Assembly (NCBI RefSeq): GCF_902168175.1
Contig: NZ_CABHOU010000066.1
Coordinates: 1 to 40,263 of the forward strand
DNA: 40,263 bases
From: an uncultured Chitinophaga sp.
GTDB taxonomy: Bacteria > Bacteroidota > Bacteroidia > Chitinophagales > Chitinophagaceae
Direction: 5' to 3'
In this document: one piece after another, positions 16,252-25,083 of the stretch
How positions within the stretch are numbered: position 1 is the stretch's first letter
Layout of the letters: each line of letters begins with the position of its first letter
Program-made: the position numbers and the translations under genes
The notes under the pieces: model-generated
Databases searched by the model: none
Seen by the model: only the letters and a program-made list of their open reading frames with translations
What the model was told of the DNA's origin: nothing

Positions 16252-17490
16252 TTACGGTACTACCGTCTTGAGCATTTGTTTTTTTGCGTCCTCAGGCATC
16301 CACCACCTGTTCACGGTGTTCTCGGCACCTTCCAGTACTACTTTGTAAAACTCAGACGGCATATCTTTTACGTTCAATACGGCATGCTCTTGTCCTACCG
16401 GCACTTCGGCCAGCAATTTGTAATCGTCTTTCTGTCCCTCTTTAAAAAGGTTCGTGGGTGTTACCCAGATTTTAACGTTGCCTGTTTTATCCATGGCTTT
16501 CCAGGTGATGTCCAGTTTGTGTTGGAAATAGTTGACGGTAGGCCGTGCAACAGACACTTTGCCGATCAGTGAAATACCATCGTTTTCCATGAGAATGTCT
16601 TTTGGAAGCTGGAGATTGATGAATTTGGCGACAGTGGGCATGATGTCTACGATACCAGGATAATAGTACTGCGCGTAGTTATTAAGTTGCGGCTGATTCG
16701 TAACGATCCAGCCCGAACGCTGGCGCATTGATTGACCGCCATGGCCTTTTCCGCTCCTTTCATCCCGACCATGGTCGGTGGTAATAACAATGATCCAGTC
16801 CTCTTTAAACTGCTTTTCGCGATATTGTACCGCTTTCCAGATCCGGCCCACCTTTTCGTCCATCTTGCGGATAGCCGTGTGAAATTGTTCGCTGTCGCCG
16901 TATGCATGACCCATATCATCAGTGTACTCCAGGTATACCCACGAGAGGTCAGGCGCTTGTGTACGGATGTTATTTGCTGCATCTGTAGCCACCTGGTTGT
17001 CGATGCGCTCCATGAAATCACGCTGCTTATCCTGCGGAAATTTCACGGTATCAAGTTCATAACCGTCGAATTTTATATCGAGGTACTGATCCTGCACCAG
17101 TTTAGTGCGATTGTCGGTCCAGCTGCTGTAGATCGCTGTTTTCTTCTTCGGGTATTGCGCCTTAAAAAGACGGAAAATATTCTGATAGTTATAGTTAGGC
17201 GCCGTGATGGAGTTGCCGCCAACATTGTGCTTATTGTACCACACGCCGGTAATCACGCTATTGTAACCAACGGCAGAAATAGTAGGTGTTTGTGCGTAAT
17301 CGTCTTTTTCGCCGCCCACATGTGCACGTATGTATTTCCCTGTTTTGGCGATTTCCGCCAGTGCAGGCGTTTTCATTTCCTCTATTACATCGGCTGAAAT
17401 GCCGTCTACAATAATAAACACCGCTTTCTTTTGCTGGGCGTAGGCGCTGGTGCCGGCCAGGAAAGCAAGTGCCAGGATGTATTTTTTCAT
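16252..17490 (-). CDS. Exported type I phosphodiesterase/nucleotide pyrophosphatase-like enzyme
   Basis: The start is placed at 17490 (MKKYILALAFLAGTSAYAQ, a clean signal peptide); the longer frame would run into the upstream gene. The product is 412 aa, alkaline-phosphatase superfamily. The first metal Asp is D29 in AVFIIVDGISADV, the probable nucleophile is Thr70 in QTPTISAVGYNSVITG, then YTDDMGHAYGD, TTDHGRDERSGKGHGG and the late His supply the two-zinc site. Members hydrolyse phosphodiesters and pyrophosphates such as nucleotides, phosphocholine or phosphoglycerol esters. It is the last gene of the locus, 10 nt after the metallophosphoesterase. Together the two enzymes suggest stepwise dephosphorylation: diester cut first, then further release. 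The exact substrate is unknown. Confidence 0.87.
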   Translation of the reverse strand: MKKYILALAFLAGTSAYAQQKKAVFIIVDGISADVIEEMKTPALAEIAKTGKYIRAHVGGEKDDYAQTPTISAVGYNSVITGVWYNKHNVGGNSITAPNYNYQNIFRLFKAQYPKKKTAIYSSWTDNRTKLVQDQYLDIKFDGYELDTVKFPQDKQRDFMERIDNQVATDAANNIRTQAPDLSWVYLEYTDDMGHAYGDSEQFHTAIRKMDEKVGRIWKAVQYREKQFKEDWIIVITTDHGRDERSGKGHGGQSMRQRSGWIVTNQPQLNNYAQYYYPGIVDIMPTVAKFINLQLPKDILMENDGISLIGKVSVARPTVNYFQHKLDITWKAMDKTGNVKIWVTPTNLFKEGQKDDYKLLAEVPVGQEHAVLNVKDMPSEFYKVVLEGAENTVNRWWMPEDAKKQMLKTVVP

Positions 17491-17500
17491 GTTATCATGT

Positions 17501-18397
17501 TTAAAATGAGTGTGGCAGGTATTCATTTTCTACCGTACCATCTTCGTAAAGTTTCAAAATAGCAAAACCTGGCGGAGTTTCGAGATAATATCCGGGTCCG
17601 GCGGATTCTTTATCGCCTTTACCCCACCAAAAACCGCTCATAGCGCCATTACAGCAGTACCATACACCGTTGTACATCACTTTATCGTACAGGTGATTGT
17701 GGCCGGCGAGCATTACCCTCACTTTATCTTTATGCTGATAGAAAAGATCCTTCAGTTTCTTGTTGTCCGAATGGTTGCCACCCACCAATACCGGCGTGGC
17801 GCCGAATACCGGGAAGTGCGACATCAACAATACCGGTGTATTGGGCTTTAACCCGGCCAGCTCTTTTTCCAGCCACTGGTACTGCTCATCGTCGAGCGAC
17901 GTGTTGTTATTGTTGCCATCCAGGATGATGAAATGCCAGCCGCTCTTAGAGAAACTGTAGTAGCGATGAGGTATTTTCAACCGTTTTACCACGTAGTCCT
18001 TTCCATACATCGCATCGCTTTTATCAGGTGCGGCCCACCACATGTCGTGGTTACCAAGGCAACTGTGTACTTCATATCCTTTAAGTACACTCAGACAGTC
18101 ATCCCAGGCGGCCCATTGAGCCGTCACTTTACCACGCACCACATCTTTGTAGGACGCGTCCATAATGGAATCGCCACCGTTCAGGATAAAATCGGGCTTA
18201 CGATCTTTCACCGCTTCAAGGCACTGCCGGAAGCGGGCTTTCACCGCATCCTCAGCAATCAGGTGTACATCTGTGATATGCGCCACGGTAAGCACCCGTT
18301 TAGGCGGAGGCGGTGTGGCCATCACCTTGTTGGCACCACCCATCGCGGATGCCGCCAGCAAAAGGCTGCCGGATTTGAGGAGTGTCCTTCTGTCCAT
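17501..18397 (-). CDS. Exported metallophosphoesterase (calcineurin-like)
   Basis: A 298-residue protein with a Tat-type leader (MDRRTLLKSGSLLLAASAMG: twin Arg at 3-4, hydrophobic core), suggesting export in folded form with its metals. All calcineurin-fold motifs are present: D43-V-H45, G75-D76-SIMD, G115-N-H-D118, S193-H194-F-P and G232-H-N-H235. The two-metal centre is therefore complete. The family hydrolyses phosphomono- or diesters (UshA, CpdA and PAP-like relatives). It lies directly upstream of the phosphodiesterase gene (10 nt) and downstream of susD, from which a hairpin separates it. Context points to phosphate removal from whatever the SusCD pair binds. Confidence 0.9.
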   Translation of the reverse strand: MDRRTLLKSGSLLLAASAMGGANKVMATPPPPKRVLTVAHITDVHLIAEDAVKARFRQCLEAVKDRKPDFILNGGDSIMDASYKDVVRGKVTAQWAAWDDCLSVLKGYEVHSCLGNHDMWWAAPDKSDAMYGKDYVVKRLKIPHRYYSFSKSGWHFIILDGNNNNTSLDDEQYQWLEKELAGLKPNTPVLLMSHFPVFGATPVLVGGNHSDNKKLKDLFYQHKDKVRVMLAGHNHLYDKVMYNGVWYCCNGAMSGFWWGKGDKESAGPGYYLETPPGFAILKLYEDGTVENEYLPHSF

Positions 18398-18411
18398 ATA
18401 TCAGGAATTTA

Positions 18412-18439
18412 AGCACGGAGGACTTTCATCCTCCGTGCT
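18412..18439 (-). promoter_or_regulatory. Intercistronic hairpin between susD and the metallophosphoesterase gene
   Basis: AGCACGGAGGA (18412-18422) pairs with TCCTCCGTGCT (18429-18439) across a 6-nt loop, an 11-bp GC-rich stem. On the minus strand only a weak T-rich tail follows. It is more likely a partial terminator or mRNA-stabilising hairpin that lets susCD be expressed at a higher level than the enzymes than a full stop. Confidence 0.7.
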
Positions 18440-18457
18440 ATTAATATTGAGTAGTGA

Positions 18458-20248
18458 TTATTCCCAACCAAAAAGCTGGGGAGCGAGGCGTGGGTTCATC
18501 AACATTTCGTTGAATGGCACCGGGCGGTAATAATGTTTTGGTTCCTGGAAACTACGTGTACGTACTTCCGTTACGATCGTACCGCCGGCATTGCCGTTTC
18601 TGAGATATACGGTTACATCGTCGCCGAAAGCGCCGGCTTTGTAGTACACCAGCTTCACACCCAGGGAATTACTTTCCTGCTGCGCTGCTGCCGGAATAGA
18701 AAGACTTTTGTCTATCAGAATAATATCTTCCACACCATCGCCGGTGAGGTCATATTTGCCAAGGCCGGGGAAGTACATACCTTCAGGTATTGCTTCCAGC
18801 GATTTGCCGGCGCCCCAGCGCATGAGATCATTATAACGCAGACCTTCCATCGCAAACTCCACCCTTTTTTCGCGGCGGATCTCCAGGATCACGCCTTTAT
18901 TGGCGCCTGTAACGTTGGGATATTTGGCAGCCAATACAGGATCAACGTTGGCGTTAGCGACAGCCAAATCAAGGTTAGGCATTTTTACCCGGTCTCTCAG
19001 CAGTTTGATCGACTTATCAATATCTGCCTGCGAAAGATTTCCGGCTTCTGCTTTAGCTTCCGCGAAAGTCAGCAACACTTCTGCAAAGCGGTAAGCTGCG
19101 AAATCTGCGCCGTTGGTGATTTTAGCATCGGTACTATTGATGTAGCCTTTCAATTGATGATAACCTGTAAAGTTTTTGTTGAGACGCATAATGTAAGGCG
19201 CAGAAGCACCTGCCATTACGAAACCTGGCGTCATAAAAGTGGCGTAGATGCGCGGATCACGGTCTTTGAACTCCTGCACCACCTGCATCGTCTGGTAATT
19301 CGGCTGTTCGGTGAAGCGGCTACCATCTTTCATCAGGTAGGTTTGTACCAGCTCGCGGGAAGGCGATTGTTCATAGTTGATGATATTGCTGTTGTTGTTC
19401 CCGTTGCGGCCCATATCCTGGTCGTATACGTTCAGCAGCATTACTTCGGTATTACCGGCGAGGCTTGCACTGTTAAAGAGCGCTGCGTAGTCGGCGGAGA
19501 TTTTGTGCGGACTGTTGGTCATCACGTCTTCAGCTGCTTTCCATGCTTTTTCCAGCAAACCTGCTGAAGTGTTTCCCAGTTCAAGTTCGGGGTGATAGCG
19601 GCGATAGGTTCCCTCGTAGAGGGCTGTTTTGGCCAACACGAGTTTCATCACCCATTTACCCGGTGTACCGGATGGAACGGTAGCACGCACATGCGCCGCT
19701 GCAAATTCCAGGTCTGCAATTACACTGTCCATGATCAAAGCACGCGGGTCGCGGGCCTTGTACAGCTGGCTGGAATCGCTGGGATTAATAGCCGTTGCAT
19801 ACCAGGGTACACTGGAAAAACGCTGTACTTTATCAACATAGAAAAGCGCGCGGTAGTAACGGGCCAAACCTGCATAGTGATCTTTGACCTCCTGCGTTAC
19901 TTTCGCTTTGTTATAGTTGTCCAGGAAGTAGTTGATGTTGCGTAAACGGTCCCAGCCCCAGCCGCCGGTAATCGTTTGGGAAGTAGCGGTGCTGGTCATG
20001 ATGGTCTTTATTTCCATAGCACCGGTAGTCGCTTTGTCGTCCGTGTCCTGGTCAGACAGGTAACTGCCACGTTCGCGCATGCTTAACAGGCCAAGGGTAT
20101 ATAACTTCAGGTCTTCCTCTGACTGGAAGAACAGGTCCGGCGGTATTGTGGTTTCCGGGTAAAGGTCGAGGAAGCCCTTTTTACAGGAGGTTATCGATAC
20201 GATAACTATGAGGGCAAGTGATATGTTGCGTAATAATATCTTTTTCAA
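18458..20248 (-). CDS. SusD/RagB-family surface lipoprotein of the phosphatase locus
   Basis: A 596-residue lipoprotein (MKKILLRNISLALIVIVSIT then SC, lipidated Cys22; KKGFLDLYPETTIPPDLFF is the usual SusD start). TPR-type helices follow (ARYYRALFYVDKVQRFSSVP), and the C-terminal signature is ILEIRREKRVEFAMEGLRYN with DLMRWGAGK. The C-terminal ~100 residues form the closing RagB/SusD domain ending LAPQLFGWE. It caps the SusC encoded 18 nt upstream and binds the ligand before TonB-driven import. The neighbours lack glycosidases and instead encode two phosphohydrolases, so the ligand is probably phosphorylated. Confidence 0.94.
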   Translation of the reverse strand: MKKILLRNISLALIVIVSITSCKKGFLDLYPETTIPPDLFFQSEEDLKLYTLGLLSMRERGSYLSDQDTDDKATTGAMEIKTIMTSTATSQTITGGWGWDRLRNINYFLDNYNKAKVTQEVKDHYAGLARYYRALFYVDKVQRFSSVPWYATAINPSDSSQLYKARDPRALIMDSVIADLEFAAAHVRATVPSGTPGKWVMKLVLAKTALYEGTYRRYHPELELGNTSAGLLEKAWKAAEDVMTNSPHKISADYAALFNSASLAGNTEVMLLNVYDQDMGRNGNNNSNIINYEQSPSRELVQTYLMKDGSRFTEQPNYQTMQVVQEFKDRDPRIYATFMTPGFVMAGASAPYIMRLNKNFTGYHQLKGYINSTDAKITNGADFAAYRFAEVLLTFAEAKAEAGNLSQADIDKSIKLLRDRVKMPNLDLAVANANVDPVLAAKYPNVTGANKGVILEIRREKRVEFAMEGLRYNDLMRWGAGKSLEAIPEGMYFPGLGKYDLTGDGVEDIILIDKSLSIPAAAQQESNSLGVKLVYYKAGAFGDDVTVYLRNGNAGGTIVTEVRTRSFQEPKHYYRPVPFNEMLMNPRLAPQLFGWE

Positions 20249-20266
20249 TTGACTTCTTTTTGATCG

Positions 20267-23200
20267 TTAAAAATCAAGATTTACACCAAAGGCATATTTA
20301 CGGGAGAAGGGATATGCCCATCCATAACCATCTTCAATTGCTTCCGGATCAAAATATTTCTTGATGGAAGAAAACTCAAACAGGTTTTCGCCGGTGGCGA
20401 ACAAGCGCAGGCGACTTACCTTGAAACGTTTGGTCAACTGGTTGGGAAGGGTATAACCAACCGTTACGTTCTTTATACGGAGGTAAGCACCGTTGAGCAG
20501 ATATTTAGTTTGTGGGATATCCAGGCCCGCACCATAGTTGGCATCTGCCATCCATGACTGCAGCACCGGGAAGTACGAGTCGGTATTTGCATCTGCCAGC
20601 CCCGCGTTAAGGTAGGCCTGCGAGTGACGGTCGCGATCAGCGCCAGTTTCAGATACGCCGCGGTAGAAATCGAGGTTCCAGGAATAAATACCGGCATAAG
20701 GCTGCTGGTAAGGTCCCCAGAACAGATAGTGGCGGGGATAGAAGTCGCGTTTAGCCACGCCCTGCATGAATACGGAAATGTCTATGTTATTCCAGCTTGC
20801 ATCCAGGTTAATACCATACCGGTAGCGGGAACTGTTGTTACCGATTACCTTGTAGTCGCCCGGGTCTTTGGTAGTACCATTGCCTTTTGTGATCTTTTTA
20901 TCGCCGTTCTGGTCTACATACTTAGGCCATCCCGGAACAATGTCAAGCGCCCCCCAGGGAACGAGTACAGTTTGGTCCAGCGCGTCTATTTCTTCTTTGT
21001 TCTTAAAATAGCCATCGTTCTCAAGCCCCCAAATCTCTCCTGTATATTGGTCAACACGGTAGTCGCTTAACAGGCCCAATGCGTTGTTATTGTATTTGGT
21101 GATCTTTGTGCGGGAATCCGAGAGGATTACTTTGGCGCCGAAGTGCAGGGGTTTACCAGCTAAGTTCACTTCGTCGCGATAGTTTACAGACAGTTCCCAT
21201 CCTTTGGTGCTAAGGTTTGCGGCGTTGGTGGGCGGAGGCGCAACACCCAGTACTGCCGGCAATTTCTGAGCGGCGGTCAGCATACCGATGGTGCGACGGT
21301 CATATACATCCACGCCAATCAGCAAACGATCTTTCATCAAACCGAAATCACCACCGAGGTTAAAGGTTTTTACCTTTTCCCAGGTATAGGTGTCGGGGTC
21401 TACCGGCAATAGCGGAGAGCGGGTGATGATCGATGGTTTTTGACCATCCACAATATAACCACTGGTACCTACGGGCAGGCTCATGATGGCACGGAAGTTA
21501 TCCGTTACCTGGTTACCGAGCGAGCCATAAGACACACGGAACTTAAGCGTGGAGAGTACATGGGTGATATCCTGCATAAACGGTTCCTCCGTTGCGATCC
21601 ATGCGCCTGATACCGAAGGGAAAAAGCCCCTGCGTTTTTTGGCAAGGAAACGTGATGTTTCGTCCATACGGCCATTGGCCTCAATAATATACCTGTTCTT
21701 GTAAGAATAATTTAAACGGCCAAATACGCCACGAAGTGCATACGCTGTATAGGAAGCGCCCACTGTTGGTGTACCGGTGGTCAGGCCCAGGTAAGGGAGC
21801 GACGAAGATATCAGTACGGTGCGGGCTGCATCTTCATAAGACCATTCGTACTTTTCCTGGTTGTAACCAGCCAGCAGCCTGAACTCATGATCGTTAAACC
21901 GCTTGGTGTAATTGGCGTAAAGGTCGTACACATCCTGTTTAAGGATACCGTTCCTCACCGATACGAGGCCATTGCCACCCTCTTCGCGAATATCATTCGG
22001 GCCATATCCTATGCGGTATTTGCGGTTATCTGTATTATACTTCCACATCTCTCTTTTAAAAGATGCATTAGCCGTGATCTGCAGGTCGTCGTTGAGGAAG
22101 CTGGCCACGCCACGCACCACGTTCTGAAAACCGAAGCGGGTTTGTACATCGCGGCCTCCATTCGTTAGCTTGGCACCCAGCTGGCCCGCAGCGGTATTGG
22201 CCCAGGTACCGTCGGGATTAACAGCCACCTGTGTAGGCATCAGGTAATAGATGTCGGTAATGTTATAGGCTGGTGCATCGGTCTGGGTCTGGTAAATATT
22301 CAGGTTGTTGTCGACCTTCAGCCATGACAAGGGTGTAAAGTTCATGCGCCCGCGTAATCCATAACGGTTCCATTCATCTTTCGCCAGGCGGTTCAATCCA
22401 TTTTCCTTTGTATAATCACCAGACAGCAGGTAGCCGAAAGGACGGCCTTTACCACTTTCACCGCCACCGCTTAATGAAATGCTGTGGCTGGCCGACATGC
22501 TGGATTTGTTAAAGAAGTAGTCGTTCCAGTTATTGTTGCCCATATAGATCCACTTGTTGGGATCATTTGGGTCGATACGGGTATCTTCCACAGAAGGATC
22601 GTCGGAACGTTCTTTCGCCCACTGGTAGTGGTAATCGGAATAGTTTACATAATCCCAGGGCGTATTGTTAGTGGATGTTTCCAGTACACGGGAAAAAATG
22701 TAAGGATCGGTGATCTGGTCGGGCAGCACAGTCGGTTTAGACCATGCGAAGTAGTTATTGTAACTGATTTTCTGACGGCTTCCGGCATTACCCGATTTGG
22801 TGGTAATAAGGATTACACCGAAAGCGGCACGCGCACCATAAATAGCTGCCGATGCGGCATCGCGTAACACCGTCACGGTACTTACATCATTCGCGTTAAT
22901 GCGGAAGAAATCCTCTGTTGTAGAAGGAATGCCATCTATTATAATAAGCGGTGTTGTAACCCCGGTCGCATTGGCCACGATCGATCCCACACCACGGATA
23001 TTAATTGTAGGCGTAGCACCTGGTCGGCCGCCGGAATAGTTGATGTTTAGTCCGGGACTTGCGCCCTGCAGGCCTTGCATGATATTGGAAATAGGACGTT
23101 CGGCCAGCTGTTTACCCGCAATCTGGTCTACCGCACCTGTAGTAGATATTTTACGCTGAACACCATAACCTACCACCACCACTTCTTCCATAGAGTTCGA

Positions 23201-23800
23201 ATTAGGTTGCAGCACAATATTCATCATACTGGCGCTTACCGCTATTTCCTGCGATGCAAAACCGATGTAAGATAAAATCAGCATACCTTCTTCAGGTACA
23301 CTTAATTCAAATTCACCTTTCTCGTTGGTCAACACACCGATGGTGCTGTTTTTCAGCCTTACGCTCACCATTTGCAGCGGTTCGCCCGCAGGGTTTACGA
23401 TACGGCCTTTCACGATAACATCTTTCTTCACCGTGGCGGTTGGCGCAATAACGATCAGGTTATTCGGCATCATGCGGAAACCCAGGTTGGTATTGGCCAG
23501 CATCGTGGTCAACACTTCACTGATAGGCGCATCGGTTGCATCGATACTCACTCTGTGCCACAGTGGCAGGTTGTCGTCATTATACACAAAGCGGTAACCA
23601 GACCGGTCTTCGATTTGCGTAAAGGCTTTTTCTAAGTTGGCTTTGGTCAGTTTTACAGAGATCGTACGCTGCGAATAAACAGAAGCACTTGCCTGCATAC
23701 ACACTACAAAAAAGAAAATTGCGAAGAGCTTCATAAAAATAAACAGTTTTTTGAGGCTTCGCCCTGGTGGAAGCCAACTCACCACTGTAGTTTTTTTCAT
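20267..23800 (-). CDS. SusC/RagA-type TonB-dependent transporter with STN signalling domain
   Basis: 1177 residues. A signal region (LFAIFFFVVCMQASASVYSQ) is followed by an STN domain (about 48-118, ISVKLTKANLEKAFTQIEDR), a carboxypeptidase-regulatory-like domain (about 128-200), a TonB-box-like EEVVVVGYG (205-213), the plug (217-330, including GGRPGATPTINIRGVGSI) and the 22-strand barrel ending YAFGVNLDF. The STN domain is the one that contacts a FecR-type anti-sigma factor in the periplasm, and such a gene sits immediately upstream, so ligand import should switch on the locus. The start at 23800 has an AAAGG ribosome-binding site close upstream. The leader may be overlapped by an antisense RNA (23813-23902). 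Confidence 0.95.
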   Translation of the reverse strand: MKKTTVVSWLPPGRSLKKLFIFMKLFAIFFFVVCMQASASVYSQRTISVKLTKANLEKAFTQIEDRSGYRFVYNDDNLPLWHRVSIDATDAPISEVLTTMLANTNLGFRMMPNNLIVIAPTATVKKDVIVKGRIVNPAGEPLQMVSVRLKNSTIGVLTNEKGEFELSVPEEGMLILSYIGFASQEIAVSASMMNIVLQPNSNSMEEVVVVGYGVQRKISTTGAVDQIAGKQLAERPISNIMQGLQGASPGLNINYSGGRPGATPTINIRGVGSIVANATGVTTPLIIIDGIPSTTEDFFRINANDVSTVTVLRDAASAAIYGARAAFGVILITTKSGNAGSRQKISYNNYFAWSKPTVLPDQITDPYIFSRVLETSTNNTPWDYVNYSDYHYQWAKERSDDPSVEDTRIDPNDPNKWIYMGNNNWNDYFFNKSSMSASHSISLSGGGESGKGRPFGYLLSGDYTKENGLNRLAKDEWNRYGLRGRMNFTPLSWLKVDNNLNIYQTQTDAPAYNITDIYYLMPTQVAVNPDGTWANTAAGQLGAKLTNGGRDVQTRFGFQNVVRGVASFLNDDLQITANASFKREMWKYNTDNRKYRIGYGPNDIREEGGNGLVSVRNGILKQDVYDLYANYTKRFNDHEFRLLAGYNQEKYEWSYEDAARTVLISSSLPYLGLTTGTPTVGASYTAYALRGVFGRLNYSYKNRYIIEANGRMDETSRFLAKKRRGFFPSVSGAWIATEEPFMQDITHVLSTLKFRVSYGSLGNQVTDNFRAIMSLPVGTSGYIVDGQKPSIITRSPLLPVDPDTYTWEKVKTFNLGGDFGLMKDRLLIGVDVYDRRTIGMLTAAQKLPAVLGVAPPPTNAANLSTKGWELSVNYRDEVNLAGKPLHFGAKVILSDSRTKITKYNNNALGLLSDYRVDQYTGEIWGLENDGYFKNKEEIDALDQTVLVPWGALDIVPGWPKYVDQNGDKKITKGNGTTKDPGDYKVIGNNSSRYRYGINLDASWNNIDISVFMQGVAKRDFYPRHYLFWGPYQQPYAGIYSWNLDFYRGVSETGADRDRHSQAYLNAGLADANTDSYFPVLQSWMADANYGAGLDIPQTKYLLNGAYLRIKNVTVGYTLPNQLTKRFKVSRLRLFATGENLFEFSSIKKYFDPEAIEDGYGWAYPFSRKYAFGVNLDF

Positions 23801-23812
23801 ACCTTTGATTTG

Positions 23813-23902
23813 TTGGTTAATAGATAAAGTGACTGTTTACGCATAGCAATGTCATTAACCGATTTATAGACGGGGAATGGTCGCAACATTTCCCGTTTTT
23901 TT
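23813..23902 (+). ncRNA. Predicted cis-antisense sRNA over the susC leader
   Basis: A plus-strand terminator (hairpin 23871-23895 plus T7) lies in the fecR-susC gap, opposite the susC 5' leader, although no plus-strand gene is present. About 65 nt upstream, 23800-23807 is TACCTTTG, an exact match to the Bacteroidota -7 box TAnnTTTG. A transcript starting near 23813 would be about 90 nt and fully complementary to the susC leader. Bacteroides fragilis PULs of the sigma/anti-sigma/susC type are known to carry antisense sRNAs (DonS family) at this place. Caution: the -7 box is also the complement of the susC ribosome-binding site, and no -33 TTTG is evident. Confidence 0.42.
23871..23902 (+). terminator. 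Plus-strand hairpin plus T7 in the fecR-susC gap
   Basis: CGGGGAATG-GTCGCAA-CATTTCCCG forms a 9-bp stem with one G-U wobble when read on the plus strand, followed by seven T (23896-23902). On the minus strand the same position is an A-C mismatch and there is no T-tract after the hairpin. The element is therefore oriented against the flanking operon. Confidence 0.65.
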
Positions 23903-23949
23903 CGGTTTCACTGCCGTTATTATATTTTATAAAATTGTTTCCCTGATAT

Positions 23950-25011
23950 TTATTCTATCCAGTAGATATTGTCATTGTCTTTGGTGAAATGGAATCCACC
24001 ACTCATTTCCAGTGCCTGTAAAGCTTCGGTAAGGCTCTCCTTCTCGAATACTCCTGAAAATGACAGGCTTTTTTTACGTTCGTTCTTAAAACGTATCTCT
24101 GCCCCGTACCAACGTTCCATCCGTTGAGCAACTTCGTCCAGCGGTAATTTTTTAAATGCCAGTTTATTATCTTTCCAGGCCGTTTCGGCCATTATATTGT
24201 CCCGTACAGGTGTGAGCGTACCCATTTTTATAACCGGCATTTCAGGTGCGGTGTTAGCAGTGGTGGTGGCCAGGTTAGTCAGCACCCAGGGTACAGATAA
24301 CTTCTCATTAGGTTGCAGGCGCACTACTTTCTTATCGATCGTCACTTCTACGGAGCCGGTTACCAGCGAGGTAGTGGCCATTTCTTCCACCGGGTAAAAG
24401 CGCACATTAAAAGAAGTGCCGAGTACGCGTATAGAGCACGCGGTCGTTTTTACGAGGAAAGGATGGTCCGCGTCCCTTAACACCTCGAAAAAAGCTTCTC
24501 CTTCCAGTGTTACTTCGCGGTTTTTGCCATGGAACTTCTCAGGATAATCGAGTTTGCTGCCGGCATTCAGCCATACGCTGGTACCGTCGGGCAGTTTAAC
24601 GTGTGTGCGGGAGCCGGTTTTTGTGACCAGCTGTTGTAAGGCAGGTTGCAACTGGGCTTCCCGTTCGCCAAGCCACATTCTACCTGCCAGGAATAACACC
24701 GTTACCGCGGCAGCTACGCCACCAATGCGGAGGGCCAGGCGAAATATTTTATTACTACCTTTTGCGGGCATTGTCGTTTCTTCAGGCGTCTGTACTTCCA
24801 GCAGCCGCTGTTTGTGGCGTTGCAAAGCGGCTTCCACATCTGCAGGTGAAAGGTCTTTCTGTTTATCTTTCCAGGATTGCGTTAGTACTTCTTTAGCGTA
24901 AGAAACGTCCGGATGTTGCTGTAGCAGGCGCTCCAACTCCCTCTTCTCTTCGGGGAGCAGTTCGTTTGCCATTTTGCGGCCGAGCAGGTACCAGATCCGA
25001 TCATGCGTCAT
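23950..25011 (-). CDS. FecR-family anti-sigma factor
   Basis: 353 residues. The N-terminal cytoplasmic part (about 1-85, HDRIWYLLGRKMANELLPEE) binds the sigma factor. A TM helix follows (about 92-112, LRIGGVAAAVTVLFLAGRMW). The periplasmic part has the FecR domain (about 125-215, TKTGSRTHVKLPDGTSVWLN and VKTTACSIRVLGTSFNVRFY) and the C-terminal DUF4974 domain (about 283-352, FKKLPLDEVAQRMERWYGAE; ending NDNIYWIE), which resembles the STN fold and pairs with the SusC STN domain. It lies between the sigma gene (72 nt) and susC. On ligand import it should release the sigma factor. Confidence 0.94.
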   Translation of the reverse strand: MTHDRIWYLLGRKMANELLPEEKRELERLLQQHPDVSYAKEVLTQSWKDKQKDLSPADVEAALQRHKQRLLEVQTPEETTMPAKGSNKIFRLALRIGGVAAAVTVLFLAGRMWLGEREAQLQPALQQLVTKTGSRTHVKLPDGTSVWLNAGSKLDYPEKFHGKNREVTLEGEAFFEVLRDADHPFLVKTTACSIRVLGTSFNVRFYPVEEMATTSLVTGSVEVTIDKKVVRLQPNEKLSVPWVLTNLATTTANTAPEMPVIKMGTLTPVRDNIMAETAWKDNKLAFKKLPLDEVAQRMERWYGAEIRFKNERKKSLSFSGVFEKESLTEALQALEMSGGFHFTKDNDNIYWIE

Positions 25012-25083
25012 ACTATAAGGACAATATGGGTGGAGAAAATTCCCTAAAGAATTTTAAAGTTTTTTTTTCAGGGGAGAAACGGG

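Noticed and set aside
16732..17397. 221-codon plus-strand frame opposite the phosphodiesterase gene
   Set aside because: The minus-strand protein has all metal-site motifs; the plus-strand frame has none and no start signal.
17933..18412. 159-codon plus-strand frame opposite the metallophosphoesterase gene
   Set aside because: Shadow of a well-supported gene; no recognisable domain.
18533..19567. 344-codon plus-strand frame opposite the SusD-like gene
   Set aside because: It lies wholly inside a certain SusD gene on the other strand, has no family motifs, and the composition is that of an antisense shadow.
25036..25068. AAAATTC/GAATTTT hairpin with T9 (plus strand) between the sigma and fecR genes
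   Set aside because: The stem is only 7 bp and almost all A-T, so it is too weak to call a terminator; the homopolymer is probably just AT-rich spacer.
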